A DNA stretch of 38,833 nt from a virus. Positions 8,484-13,662 of this stretch are shown here, piece after piece. Position 1 is the first letter of the stretch. Each line of letters opens with the position of its first letter. The notes below the pieces were generated by a model. It did not search any database and was not told the DNA's origin. It was given only the letters and a program-made list of their open reading frames with translations. The stretch covers positions 1-38,833 of the IMG/VR virus record IMGVR_UViG_3300033233_000091. The stretch is one strand, 5' to 3'. The position numbers and the translations under genes were made by a program.

Positions 8484-8676
8484 CTTTACCCCTCCTGTAA
8501 GTTTTTATCCCCAATTTTTTCATTACCAACTCTTTAACCTTATCCTCTCCTCGCCATTCCCATAATCGCCTGCCTTCGTCAGTAAACAACAGCTCAAATA
8601 GTTTGCCTTCTTCAATTGCTTGCTCTACAATCCTTTCAAGACACGCCTCAGGAAATGGATAATAAGCTTTAAACAT
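8449..8676 (-). CDS. Small hypothetical protein
   Basis: 75 aa, not recognised. N-terminal half acidic and helical, C-terminal half basic (KTYRRGKDESGRGSK), so it might contact nucleic acid. Its ribosome site AGGAGGTAA is formed by the last codons and the stop of the 42-aa gene upstream, which makes its translation depend on that gene. Confidence 0.62.
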   Translation of the reverse strand: MFKAYYPFPEACLERIVEQAIEEGKLFELLFTDEGRRLWEWRGEDKVKELVMKKLGIKTYRRGKDESGRGSKAND

Positions 8677-8680
8677 AAAC

Positions 8681-8809
8681 TTACCTCCTAACCAACCGCT
8701 TTATCCTCTGCCATAGTCTTCGCCAAATACCCCGACGCTCAAATTCCTCACGCTTCATAAACACCAACCGACCGTCTTTCCAAAGTGTTAAGTATTTCGG
8801 CTCTCTCAT
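8681..8809 (-). CDS. Short basic protein (42 aa)
   Basis: A short ORF of 42 codons reading MREPKYLTLW..., rich in Arg, Lys and Trp, with net strong positive charge. ATG at 8809 is preceded by GAGGAGGTGG at good spacing, and its final AGG AGG TAA serves as the ribosome site of the next gene. That tight coupling is the main evidence that it is real. A small nucleic-acid-binding or membrane-active peptide would fit its composition, but no family is recognised. Confidence 0.6.
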   Translation of the reverse strand: MREPKYLTLWKDGRLVFMKREEFERRGIWRRLWQRIKRLVRR

Positions 8810-8822
8810 AGCTCCACCTCCT

Positions 8823-9071
8823 CTATATCATAGTTTCCTTTAATGTAGTATCCTTTAAAAAATTTTCGGAAGAAAAGACCCACAAACCGCTCAAATATTC
8901 CCATGCTGTTTCAAAATCTCTATCCTCTTCATCTTTCTTTAAATTGCAATAAGAAAAACTCCCATCGACAAAATAAAACCGTATTTCTCTTTCCTTCTCA
9001 TTTTCAACCAACTCAATAAACTTAACATTCTGTAAATTAATAATCCTTTGACCAATCTTGATTAATACCAT
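8823..9071 (-). CDS. Small hypothetical protein
   Basis: 82 aa, not recognised. It opens with a pattern typical of a short beta-sheet protein (VLIKIGQRIINLQNVKFIEL, then EIRFYFVDGSF), the kind of fold seen in small phage regulatory or inhibitor proteins. Starts after AAGGAGGGT, 21 bases downstream of the 108-aa gene. Confidence 0.62.
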   Translation of the reverse strand: MVLIKIGQRIINLQNVKFIELVENEKEREIRFYFVDGSFSYCNLKKDEEDRDFETAWEYLSGLWVFSSENFLKDTTLKETMI

Positions 9072-9092
9072 CGCTACCCTCCTTATTGATTT

Positions 9093-9419
9093 TTAACTAA
9101 ACAACATCTTCTTTAATTCTTCTTTCCTCTCTTCAGGCACTTTTGTTGCTAATTCTTTTACATAATCTAATAGTTTCTCATCTAATTCAACCATCTCTTC
9201 ATACGACAAAGCACTATAGAACTCGTCACCATCAAAAATAGTAGACAGCCAACTGCCCCAACTCCAACCCCATGACCGCTCAGGAGAACGCATATATCTT
9301 TGCAACACCAAATAAGCTCTTTCCTCATCCGATAAACCTAACCAACCCTCATACGGAAGAACATTCAAAACTAACTTCTCAAACCACTCTTCTAAACTAA
9401 GTTTTCTAAGCTCAGCCAT
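9093..9419 (-). CDS. Hypothetical protein, first gene after promoter P1; shares EERAYLVL motif
   Basis: 108 aa, acidic, with a Trp-rich middle (SWGWSWGSW) and a helix containing LSDEERAYLVLQRY. The same LxxEERAYLVL helix occurs in the 69-aa protein at 11913-12122, so the two may share a fold or partner. It is the first gene behind promoter P1, with a 30-base leader and a GGAGGT site, and probably leads the leftward operon 8.1-9.4 kb and beyond. No known family. Confidence 0.7.
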   Translation of the reverse strand: MAELRKLSLEEWFEKLVLNVLPYEGWLGLSDEERAYLVLQRYMRSPERSWGWSWGSWLSTIFDGDEFYSALSYEEMVELDEKLLDYVKELATKVPEERKEELKKMLFS

Positions 9420-9456
9420 AGTTAAACCTCCTCTTTGTTTTTTTTTCTTTGCTTAT

Positions 9457-9484
9457 ATTATACCACAATTTTTTAATTTGTCAA
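9457..9484 (-). promoter_or_regulatory. Promoter P1, sigma-70 type
   Basis: Minus strand: -35 TTGACA (9484-9479), 16-base spacer, -10 TATAAT (9462-9457). A perfect match to the bacterial consensus. Predicted start near 9450, a short A-rich leader, then GGAGGT and the ATG at 9419. One of a family of near-identical promoters in 9.4-13 kb. Confidence 0.85.
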
Positions 9485-9627
9485 TACCCTTAGCAAATAC
9501 CATAGTGACTAAACAAATACCTTGAACAATCAACAAACACTCCGCTGGCTCAAATGCTATAGTGCTTAAATTAGAAAACATCAAACGCCCTCATAAACCA
9601 ATAATTAAACTCTACAAGGTCAATTAG

Positions 9628-9664
9628 AAAAACCCGAGCCCCAAATGAAGCCCGAGCCTTTAAA
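9628..9664 (-). terminator. Terminator T1 after the 101-aa gene
   Basis: On the minus-strand RNA two CUCGGG arms (9656-9651 and 9638-9633) can pair with each other through C-G and two G-U pairs, extended by flanking AAAGG/UUUUU, and a U run follows. It lies 6 bases beyond the stop at 9670. The stem relies on G-U pairs, so the efficiency is uncertain. Confidence 0.5.
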
Positions 9665-9669
9665 AGTGT

Positions 9670-9975
9670 TTATTTTCTCTTTTTCCATTCTTTAACATAT
9701 CTACCATAAGAACCTTGAAACATTTCCCTATGCAACCTGTCCGCTTTTTCTTTAAATTCTTCAAGGTTATTTTCGCCATAATTATTTGATATATAGTCCA
9801 TAACGCTTTGAAAATCAGGTAATAAAACAAACTGTCCGCCCTTCCCCTCTTCGTAAATATCAATGTAAAAATCCCCCTCTTCAGCCGTAAAATGTCGCCC
9901 AATTTCAATACTTAAATCCCCTTCTTTAGCAATTAATCTTAATTCCTTTTCAGTTGCAAAGTCCTCAAATCTCAT
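9670..9975 (-). CDS. Hypothetical cassette protein behind P2
   Basis: 101 aa, acidic N-terminal half with alternating strands (LSIEIGRHF, DFYIDIYEEG), basic C-terminal tail (YGRYVKEWKKRK). Not recognised. It has its own promoter P2 and terminator T1, so it is an independent unit, a layout common for host-takeover or anti-defence genes of phages; that role is inference. Start ATG 9975 after GGAGG. Confidence 0.68.
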   Translation of the reverse strand: MRFEDFATEKELRLIAKEGDLSIEIGRHFTAEEGDFYIDIYEEGKGGQFVLLPDFQSVMDYISNNYGENNLEEFKEKADRLHREMFQGSYGRYVKEWKKRK

Positions 9976-9997
9976 AGCCCGCCCTCCTTTTTGTTTT

Positions 9998-10025
9998 TTT
10001 ATATCATAATTTTTAAATTTGTCAA
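9998..10025 (-). promoter_or_regulatory. Promoter P2, sigma-70 type
   Basis: Minus strand: -35 TTGACA (10025-10020), 16-base spacer, -10 TATAAA (10003-9998). It drives the 101-aa gene starting at 9975. The AAATT...ATT spacer resembles those of P1 and P3. Confidence 0.8.
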
Positions 10026-10030
10026 TAGCC

Positions 10031-10501
10031 TTAAACAGCCCGCCAATTAAAGAAGTAAACTGCTTGTATTATCCCACGATACCCATAATAAACTAAAAAA
10101 GCCATATCATCTATTAAATACAACTCTTTCAAGTAAGGTTTATCACCAAATAAACTTTCTATAAAGTCTGTAATATCTTTGTTAATCGCAATGTTTTCAT
10201 CTACATTTATTTTTAACTCAAATTTTGTCTTTTCTCTAAAACTTGTCTTTTTTAAATGATCATGAAACAACGCATACATAAACCCTACTGTTTTATCTAC
10301 ACGAAACCGAAACTCTCCAAATAAGCCAGCTTTTTTTAACAAGTCCTTTTTAACCACCCAACCCTCAAACCATTCCTTCCCTTCATCTATATTCCAACGC
10401 CTCGCAAAAACACCAAAAAACCCATCCACAAAACTAACCTTATAAGCATACTTGTTAAAATTCACTGCCTTAGTAAACAATTCTTTAATATCTTGACCCA
10501 T
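10031..10501 (-). CDS. Cassette protein, paralogue of the 150-aa protein at 10738-11190
   Basis: 156 aa, aromatic and basic, no known family. Two stretches align with the product of 10738-11190: GWVVKKDLLKKAGL with GRLVIKKDLLDMVGL, and DFIESLF with DFIENIF, followed in both by a strand pattern ending near GI(I/L)xAV. The pair probably arose by cassette duplication. Driven by P3, ATG 10501 after GGGAGG. There is no terminator before P2, so its transcript probably continues into the 101-aa gene. Confidence 0.7.
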   Translation of the reverse strand: MGQDIKELFTKAVNFNKYAYKVSFVDGFFGVFARRWNIDEGKEWFEGWVVKKDLLKKAGLFGEFRFRVDKTVGFMYALFHDHLKKTSFREKTKFELKINVDENIAINKDITDFIESLFGDKPYLKELYLIDDMAFLVYYGYRGIIQAVYFFNWRAV

Positions 10502-10528
10502 CGCTTACCCTCCCTTAGTTTGCTTTAT

Positions 10529-10556
10529 ATTATACCACAAATTTTTAATTTGTCAA
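10529..10556 (-). promoter_or_regulatory. Promoter P3, sigma-70 type
   Basis: Minus strand: -35 TTGACA (10556-10551), 16-base spacer, -10 TATAAT (10534-10529). The spacer is nearly identical to that of P1. A copy of GCTATAGTGATTAAA lies 14 bases upstream of the -35 at 10570-10584. Confidence 0.85.
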
Positions 10557-10569
10557 TAACTTCATAAGT

Positions 10570-10629
10570 GCTATAGTGATTAAACCGAAAAATTAACCAA
10601 CCCCTCAATATAATGCCTGAGTGATTAAG
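10570..10629. repeat. Two copies of the ATAGTGATTAA element upstream of P3
   Basis: GCTATAGTGATTAAA at 10570-10584 and GCCTGAGTGATTAAG at 10615-10629. Related copies lie at 9500-9514 and 9556-9570 (upstream of P1) and at 11293-11307 (upstream of P4). All are on the upstream side of the promoter, where an activator or repressor could act. No known protein site is recognised. Confidence 0.55.
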
Positions 10630-10701
10630 TAAGCTCAGATAGGAATTTTTGAACAGACTGCCTAAAACCATAATAACCAAACCTCTTGACCTAAGAATAA
10701 A

Positions 10702-10728
10702 GAACCCCAGGCATGAACGCCTGGGTCA
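10702..10728 (-). terminator. Terminator T2
   Basis: Perfect 7-bp inverted repeat CCCAGGC (10706-10712) and GCCTGGG (10719-10725) with a 6-base loop, 12 bases after the stop of the gene ending at 10738. On the minus strand it is followed by a weak U-rich stretch (GTTCTTTATT). Confidence 0.7.
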
Positions 10729-10737
10729 ATTAAGTCA

Positions 10738-11190
10738 TTAATCTTTAAACCCTGTAGATACGGCTAAAATCCCGCTATCATCGACCCAAACAATAGCAGA
10801 ATAATTTTTATCATTATAATAGATTTTTCTATTTACTTGTTTGTTAATTTGCTTAAAAATGTTTTCTATAAAATCAATATGCAACTTATGTCCTTTAAAA
10901 ATTTTATTGTTTATTACTGAGATTTCATAAGCAGGAATACCAAACAAATCAATTTCATTTTTCTTTTCAAAGTCTTCTAAATCATAAATAACAGCATCCT
11001 TAAAATGATAATCCCAAGCCTCTGAAAATTTTGGATACTCTGAATTAATATATTTTTGATAATCAAGCCCCACCATGTCAAGTAAATCCTTTTTAATAAC
11101 TAAACGACCCTCAATAGTTAAAAACCCATCATGAGTTAAACCTATTAATGCTTTTTTAGTGCAAAGCTTCCTAAACAACCTCTTCACCAT
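10738..11190 (-). CDS. Cassette protein, paralogue of 10031-10501
   Basis: 150 aa starting MVKRLFRK. The reading frame stays open upstream to 11373, but promoter P4 (11219-11246) lies inside that extension and GGGAGGT sits just before the ATG at 11190, so the short form is the real one. It shares VIKKDLL and DFIENIF segments with the 156-aa neighbour. No known family. It forms a closed unit: P4, gene, T2. Confidence 0.7.
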   Translation of the reverse strand: MVKRLFRKLCTKKALIGLTHDGFLTIEGRLVIKKDLLDMVGLDYQKYINSEYPKFSEAWDYHFKDAVIYDLEDFEKKNEIDLFGIPAYEISVINNKIFKGHKLHIDFIENIFKQINKQVNRKIYYNDKNYSAIVWVDDSGILAVSTGFKD

Positions 11191-11218
11191 AGCTCGACCT
11201 CCCTTAAGTTTTTCTTTT

Positions 11219-11246
11219 ATTATACCATAGTTTTTTAAAATGTCAA
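11219..11246 (-). promoter_or_regulatory. Promoter P4, sigma-70 type
   Basis: Minus strand: -35 TTGACA (11246-11241), 16-base spacer, -10 TATAAT (11224-11219). It drives the 150-aa gene starting at 11190. The DNA beyond it (about 11290-11385) is similar to the DNA beyond P3 (about 10610-10700), so promoter and upstream region seem duplicated together. Confidence 0.85.
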
Positions 11247-11421
11247 GACCCTTATTAATCGCTTTAAAACTCAAGTCCCACATGGATATAATGCCATAGT
11301 GATTAAGCAAACCCATATAAAAATTTTCAAACAGACCACCAAACATCATACCGAACCGACCCCTTGACCTCAAAATAAATCAATAATCTTGACCAAACAA
11401 TATTGGAATTAAACAATAAAG

Positions 11422-11449
11422 AAACCCAGGGCTTGACCGCCCCAGGTTT
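11422..11449 (-). terminator. Terminator T3
   Basis: Eleven-pair stem on minus-strand RNA between 11449-11439 and 11432-11422 with a 6-base loop. Two of the pairs are G-U, so the stem is complete only in the leftward transcript. U-rich sequence follows. It ends the P5 transcript, 8 bases beyond the stop of the 50-aa gene. Confidence 0.7.
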
Positions 11450-11457
11450 GGAATTAC

Positions 11458-11610
11458 TTAAGAAGATTTCTTTTTAGCAAAAGGATCAATAATGATCGCA
11501 CAAAAAGATTGCTTTTTAACTTGATTAACCGCCTTGTCAAGCTTTTCCTTTACCTCTTGTTTTAATTCTTCATTTGTTTTAACAACCTCTTGAGTTTTAA
11601 CTTTACTCAT
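11458..11610 (-). CDS. Short charged helical protein (50 aa)
   Basis: ORF of 50 codons, MSKVKTQEVV..., with a Lys/Glu-rich helix (about 5-34) followed by SFCAIIIDPF and a lysine-rich tail. ATG 11610 is preceded by AAGGGGTAGG. It is the last gene of the P5 unit, between the 84-aa gene and terminator T3, which supports its reality. Function unknown. Confidence 0.58.
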   Translation of the reverse strand: MSKVKTQEVVKTNEELKQEVKEKLDKAVNQVKKQSFCAIIIDPFAKKKSS

Positions 11611-11630
11611 AACCTACCCCTTTGGTTTAT

Positions 11631-11885
11631 TTATTCAATCCCATATTCAATTAATTGATCATAAAATTTGTCTGCAAGCTGTGGATTTTCGCTTAATTGA
11701 TAAAGAAACCGACTTATAAAATCCAATTCAACCGCCCCCGCATTGTCAAGAATTAACTTTAAAGCTTGCAAAATACTTAAAATTTGCTCTCTATCGTAAT
11801 TCTCAACCCCACCAATACCGTAAGATTTAAGAAACCAACCTAAAGGATCATTTTTACTTAGTTTAATTCTTTGAACCCTTGCCAT
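11631..11885 (-). CDS. Small hypothetical protein in P5 unit
   Basis: 84 aa, predicted mostly helical, acidic, not recognised. Second gene of the P5 transcript, starting at ATG 11885 behind a GGAGGTGGG site and ending 20 bases before the 50-aa gene. No similarity to the other cassette proteins was noticed. Confidence 0.65.
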   Translation of the reverse strand: MARVQRIKLSKNDPLGWFLKSYGIGGVENYDREQILSILQALKLILDNAGAVELDFISRFLYQLSENPQLADKFYDQLIEYGIE

Positions 11886-11912
11886 AATCCCACCTCCTCC
11901 TTTTTTAGTTTT

Positions 11913-12122
11913 TTAATTGACTAATGGATTTTGAATAAACTTAGCTTTCTTTTTAAGAACCAAATAAGCCCGCTCTTCAACTGTTAAATCATCAACCAAC
12001 CGATCGACTGTAATATCAAAAAAATTACTCAAAAACTCAACCTCTACCCTTGACAACTTGACCCTTGATAAATCCAATTTCCAATAACTACCCTTCAATA
12101 AATCCCTTACCTTTTCCATCAT
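11913..12122 (-). CDS. Small hypothetical protein with EERAYLVL motif, first gene of P5 unit
   Basis: 69 aa. The segment LTVEERAYLVLKKK matches LSDEERAYLVLQRY of the 108-aa protein at 9093-9419, where it likewise lies in a predicted helix; outside this the two are not obviously alike. Each is the first gene after one of the repeated promoters. ATG 12122 follows GAGGGGGTG. Function unknown. Confidence 0.65.
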   Translation of the reverse strand: MMEKVRDLLKGSYWKLDLSRVKLSRVEVEFLSNFFDITVDRLVDDLTVEERAYLVLKKKAKFIQNPLVN

Positions 12123-12151
12123 CTCAGCACCCCCTCATTATTTTTCTTTTT

Positions 12152-12179
12152 AGTATAACATACTTTTTAAAATTGTCAA
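12152..12179 (-). promoter_or_regulatory. Promoter P5, sigma-70 type
   Basis: Minus strand: -35 TTGACA (12179-12174), 16-base spacer, -10 TATACT (12157-12152). Predicted start near 12145; the first gene begins at 12122. Upstream of the -35, at 12196-12290, lies a run of ATAACC-like words. Confidence 0.82.
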
Positions 12180-12195
12180 GACCTTACCCGTAAAA

Positions 12196-12290
12196 TTTAT
12201 AACCAAACCAACCAAATCCATAACCATGCCCATAACCTAACCTATACCCATAACCAAACACATACCTTGACCTATACCCTAACCATCAAC
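12196..12290. repeat. Degenerate ATAACC / CCTATACCC repeats
   Basis: ATAACC occurs at 12199, 12220, 12232 and 12250, with CATACC and CTATACCC variants between, all within about 90 bases just upstream of P5. Similar words (ATAACCTAATAACC, 13133-13146) lie beside the dyad copy at 13156. Spacing is irregular, so this is not a simple tandem array. Confidence 0.55.
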
Positions 12291-12295
12291 CTAAT

Positions 12296-12310
12296 TTAGA
12301 ATTATTCTAA
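12296..12310. repeat. 15-bp dyad, copy 1
   Basis: TTAGAATTATTCTAA: perfect 7-bp arms around one base. An identical copy is at 13156-13170, a one-mismatch copy at 13091-13105, and a related dyad AAAGAATAATTCTTT at 12460-12474. Looks like the site of a dimeric DNA-binding protein. Confidence 0.7.
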
Positions 12311-12317
12311 TTTAGTA

Positions 12318-12435
12318 GGATATATGAGAAGAGATTTTCTCAGATTTTTTTTTTCAATTTTTTCATTTGTGAAAAATTTCACAAATATATTTTCTAAGCA
12401 ATTTTCATTTTTTACTTTCCTTTTCTCATATATCC
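12318..12435. repeat. Nested concentric inverted repeats
   Basis: Outer arms GGATATATGAGAA (12318-12330) and TTCTCATATATCC (12423-12435) are perfect complements. Inside them ATTTGTGAAA (12365-12374) and TTTCACAAAT (12377-12386) form a second perfect pair two bases apart. The two symmetries share a centre to within one base (12376.5 and 12375.5). Candidate origin, operator or resolution site. Confidence 0.75.
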
Positions 12436-12731
12436 CACTACTTTATAACAATTCTAAACAAAGAATAATTCTTTATTACTAACAATTCTAACTCAATTCT
12501 TACATAATTTGAAGGACTTCCGAAGCACCGAATTCTTGACCAAATTGTATTATTTATATATTTATATGTTTACCTTGTTTTATTGTTTATATATTTTATT
12601 GTTGACCAAAGAACTAATTGTGATTTAATTAACAAATGAACTGGTAAATTTTCCCCACTTTTTCCTTACAAAGCTTAATTTGCTATCTATCCATCTGATA
12701 TTATGTTATTTTTAATAAAAGTTAAGCTTGT

Positions 12732-12890
12732 GAATTATTTACCAAAGAATATGATAAATTGACCGACTATTTAACACTGATTTGACCCCTCTTTTTACAA
12801 AATTGTACAATTTGTGAATTGCTTACCATACCATAGTTTTAAAATTTGTCATTATTGAATTGTTTACCTAAGAATATGATAATTGACTGG
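12732..12890. repeat. 33-bp imperfect direct repeat, two copies
   Basis: GAATTATTTACC(A)AAGAATATGAT... at 12732-12764 recurs at 12857-12890 with a few substitutions and one base less before TTGAC. A shorter relative (GTGAATTGCTTACCA) lies at 12814. Copies are 125 bases apart in the non-coding region. Confidence 0.6.
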
Positions 12891-12931
12891 ACAAGCGACC
12901 GCCTAAAGCCAGAATAAGATTTTTAATTACC

Positions 12932-12960
12932 AATATAACCATAGTTTTTAGAATTGTCAA
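12932..12960 (-). promoter_or_regulatory. Promoter P7, orphan copy of the cassette promoter
   Basis: Minus strand: -35 TTGACA (12960-12955), 17-base spacer, -10 TATATT (12937-12932). A weaker relative lies at 12825-12852 (ATGACA, TATGGT). Neither is followed by an ORF, so they may be leftovers of lost cassettes or may make a non-coding transcript through the control region. Confidence 0.55.
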
Positions 12961-13090
12961 GTCCTTAAAATTCCGATTTTTAATCTAATATCTTATTTAC
13001 TCTTTTCTTTTTTCATTCATTTTTTCATTCTTTCATTTTTTCAAAAATTCTTTTACTTGCTCATGTATCCTATTTAAAACTCTTCTAATC

Positions 13091-13170
13091 TTAGAATTTT
13101 TCTAACCTGGATACCTATCGTCTGAAAAACTTATAACCTAATAACCAAACTAATCTTAGAATTATTCTAA
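13091..13170. repeat. 15-bp dyad, copies 2 and 3
   Basis: TTAGAATTTTTCTAA (13091-13105) and TTAGAATTATTCTAA (13156-13170), 65 bases apart. Copy 3 is identical to the dyad at 12296-12310. Confidence 0.7.
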
Positions 13171-13239
13171 ACAGGAAGCAATCAAGATATTCTTATATTC
13201 CCCGCTAAATTAATCAACAAATAAACTATTACCTCGATA

Positions 13240-13439
13240 GAACCATTACAAGATTAGATTAATTATCAATCCGATTTGCGAACCATTATAAAATTAGACT
13301 AATTATCAATTTGACTTACGAATGATTACAAAAATAAACCAATTATCAATTTGACTTGCGAATAAATGTTAGGTTGAAAGAATTATTAAATTGAAATTAG
13401 AATGATTACATGGTTGGATGAATTTTTAGGTCGGTCGGT
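13240..13439. repeat. 40-bp tandem repeats (iteron-like)
   Basis: Units at 13240, 13280 and 13320 are contiguous and 40 bases long, starting GAAYSATTAYAA and containing AATTATCAATY then GAYTTRC. Adjacent units agree at 33 of 40 positions by my count. A fourth unit (13360) is degenerate and a fifth (13400) keeps only its first third. No spacers separate them, so this is not a CRISPR. Directly repeated sites of this kind often bind a replication initiator. Confidence 0.8.
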
Positions 13440-13450
13440 GGATGTGAAAA

Positions 13451-13462
13451 GCCCCAGCGGGG
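13451..13462 (-). terminator. Possible leftward terminator
   Basis: CCCC (13452-13455) and GGGG (13459-13462) with a 3-base loop, followed on the minus strand by CTTTTC. It could stop antisense transcripts coming leftward from the portal unit before they enter the origin region. The stem is short, so confidence is low. Confidence 0.35.
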
Positions 13463-13508
13463 GTGGGTCGCCCTCGTATGTCGTTTATGCAGGGGGAGGT
13501 ATATAGGT

Positions 13509-13652
13509 TTGTTCATTGATTTATTAATTGATTTATTCGATGGTAAAGTTGCTGATTATTTATACGGAGTAGTGGGTTTGTTTTTTTTTAGGTCAAATTT
13601 TCGGTTTAGGGACTTGATTTTTGGTTTGGTATGGTTTAAGATAGGGTTGTAG
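13509..13652 (+). CDS. Possible small hydrophobic protein (47 aa, TTG start)
   Basis: Open frame of 47 codons from a TTG at 13509 that follows a very strong GGGGGAGGT site (13492-13500) at 8 bases. Its stop TAG overlaps the ribosome site of the next gene, as in coupled phage genes. The product is hydrophobic and aromatic (FIDLLIDLFDG..., VVGLFFF..., DLIFGLVWFKIGL) and could span a membrane. No family is known. The non-ATG start and low complexity keep confidence modest. Confidence 0.42.
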   Translation: MFIDLLIDLFDGKVADYLYGVVGLFFFRSNFRFRDLIFGLVWFKIGL

Positions 13653-13662
13653 GGGGTTAAGT

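Larger units (their letters stand above)
12123..13508. other. AT-rich non-coding control region, candidate replication origin
   Basis: About 1.4 kb without a convincing gene. It holds promoter P5, ATAACC-like repeats, a nested inverted-repeat cluster (12296-12474), three copies of a 15-bp dyad, a 33-bp direct repeat (12732 and 12857), relics of the P-type promoter, and 40-bp tandem repeats (13240-13439). G versus C excess on the plus strand changes sign at its right end. AT-rich DNA, repeated sites and a skew switch together are typical of a replication origin; this is inference. Confidence 0.6.

Noticed and set aside
9633-9656. G-quadruplex in the T1 region
   Set aside because: G runs exist on the minus strand, but one has only two G; the G-U paired terminator explains the sequence better given its place after a stop codon.
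9660-9908. 82-codon leftward ORF overlapping the 101-aa gene
   Set aside because: Other frame of the real gene; no ribosome site, and it runs into the terminator region.
11191-11373. 61-codon N-terminal extension of the 150-aa cassette gene
   Set aside because: Promoter P4 lies inside it and a GGGAGGT site precedes the internal ATG at 11190; the extension would have no promoter.
12296-12474. Hairpin-telomere (protelomerase) site
   Set aside because: The palindrome is interrupted, and no protelomerase-like gene is visible; kept only as an inverted-repeat finding.
13240-13439. CRISPR array
   Set aside because: The 40-base units touch each other with no unique spacers, and no cas genes are present; the Cas4-like gene is a recombination nuclease here.
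13614-13642. Rightward promoter TTGATT-17-TAAGAT before the reductase-tail gene
   Set aside because: Weak boxes that would leave the ribosome site at the very 5' end of the RNA and lie inside the coupled 47-aa ORF; not strong enough to list.
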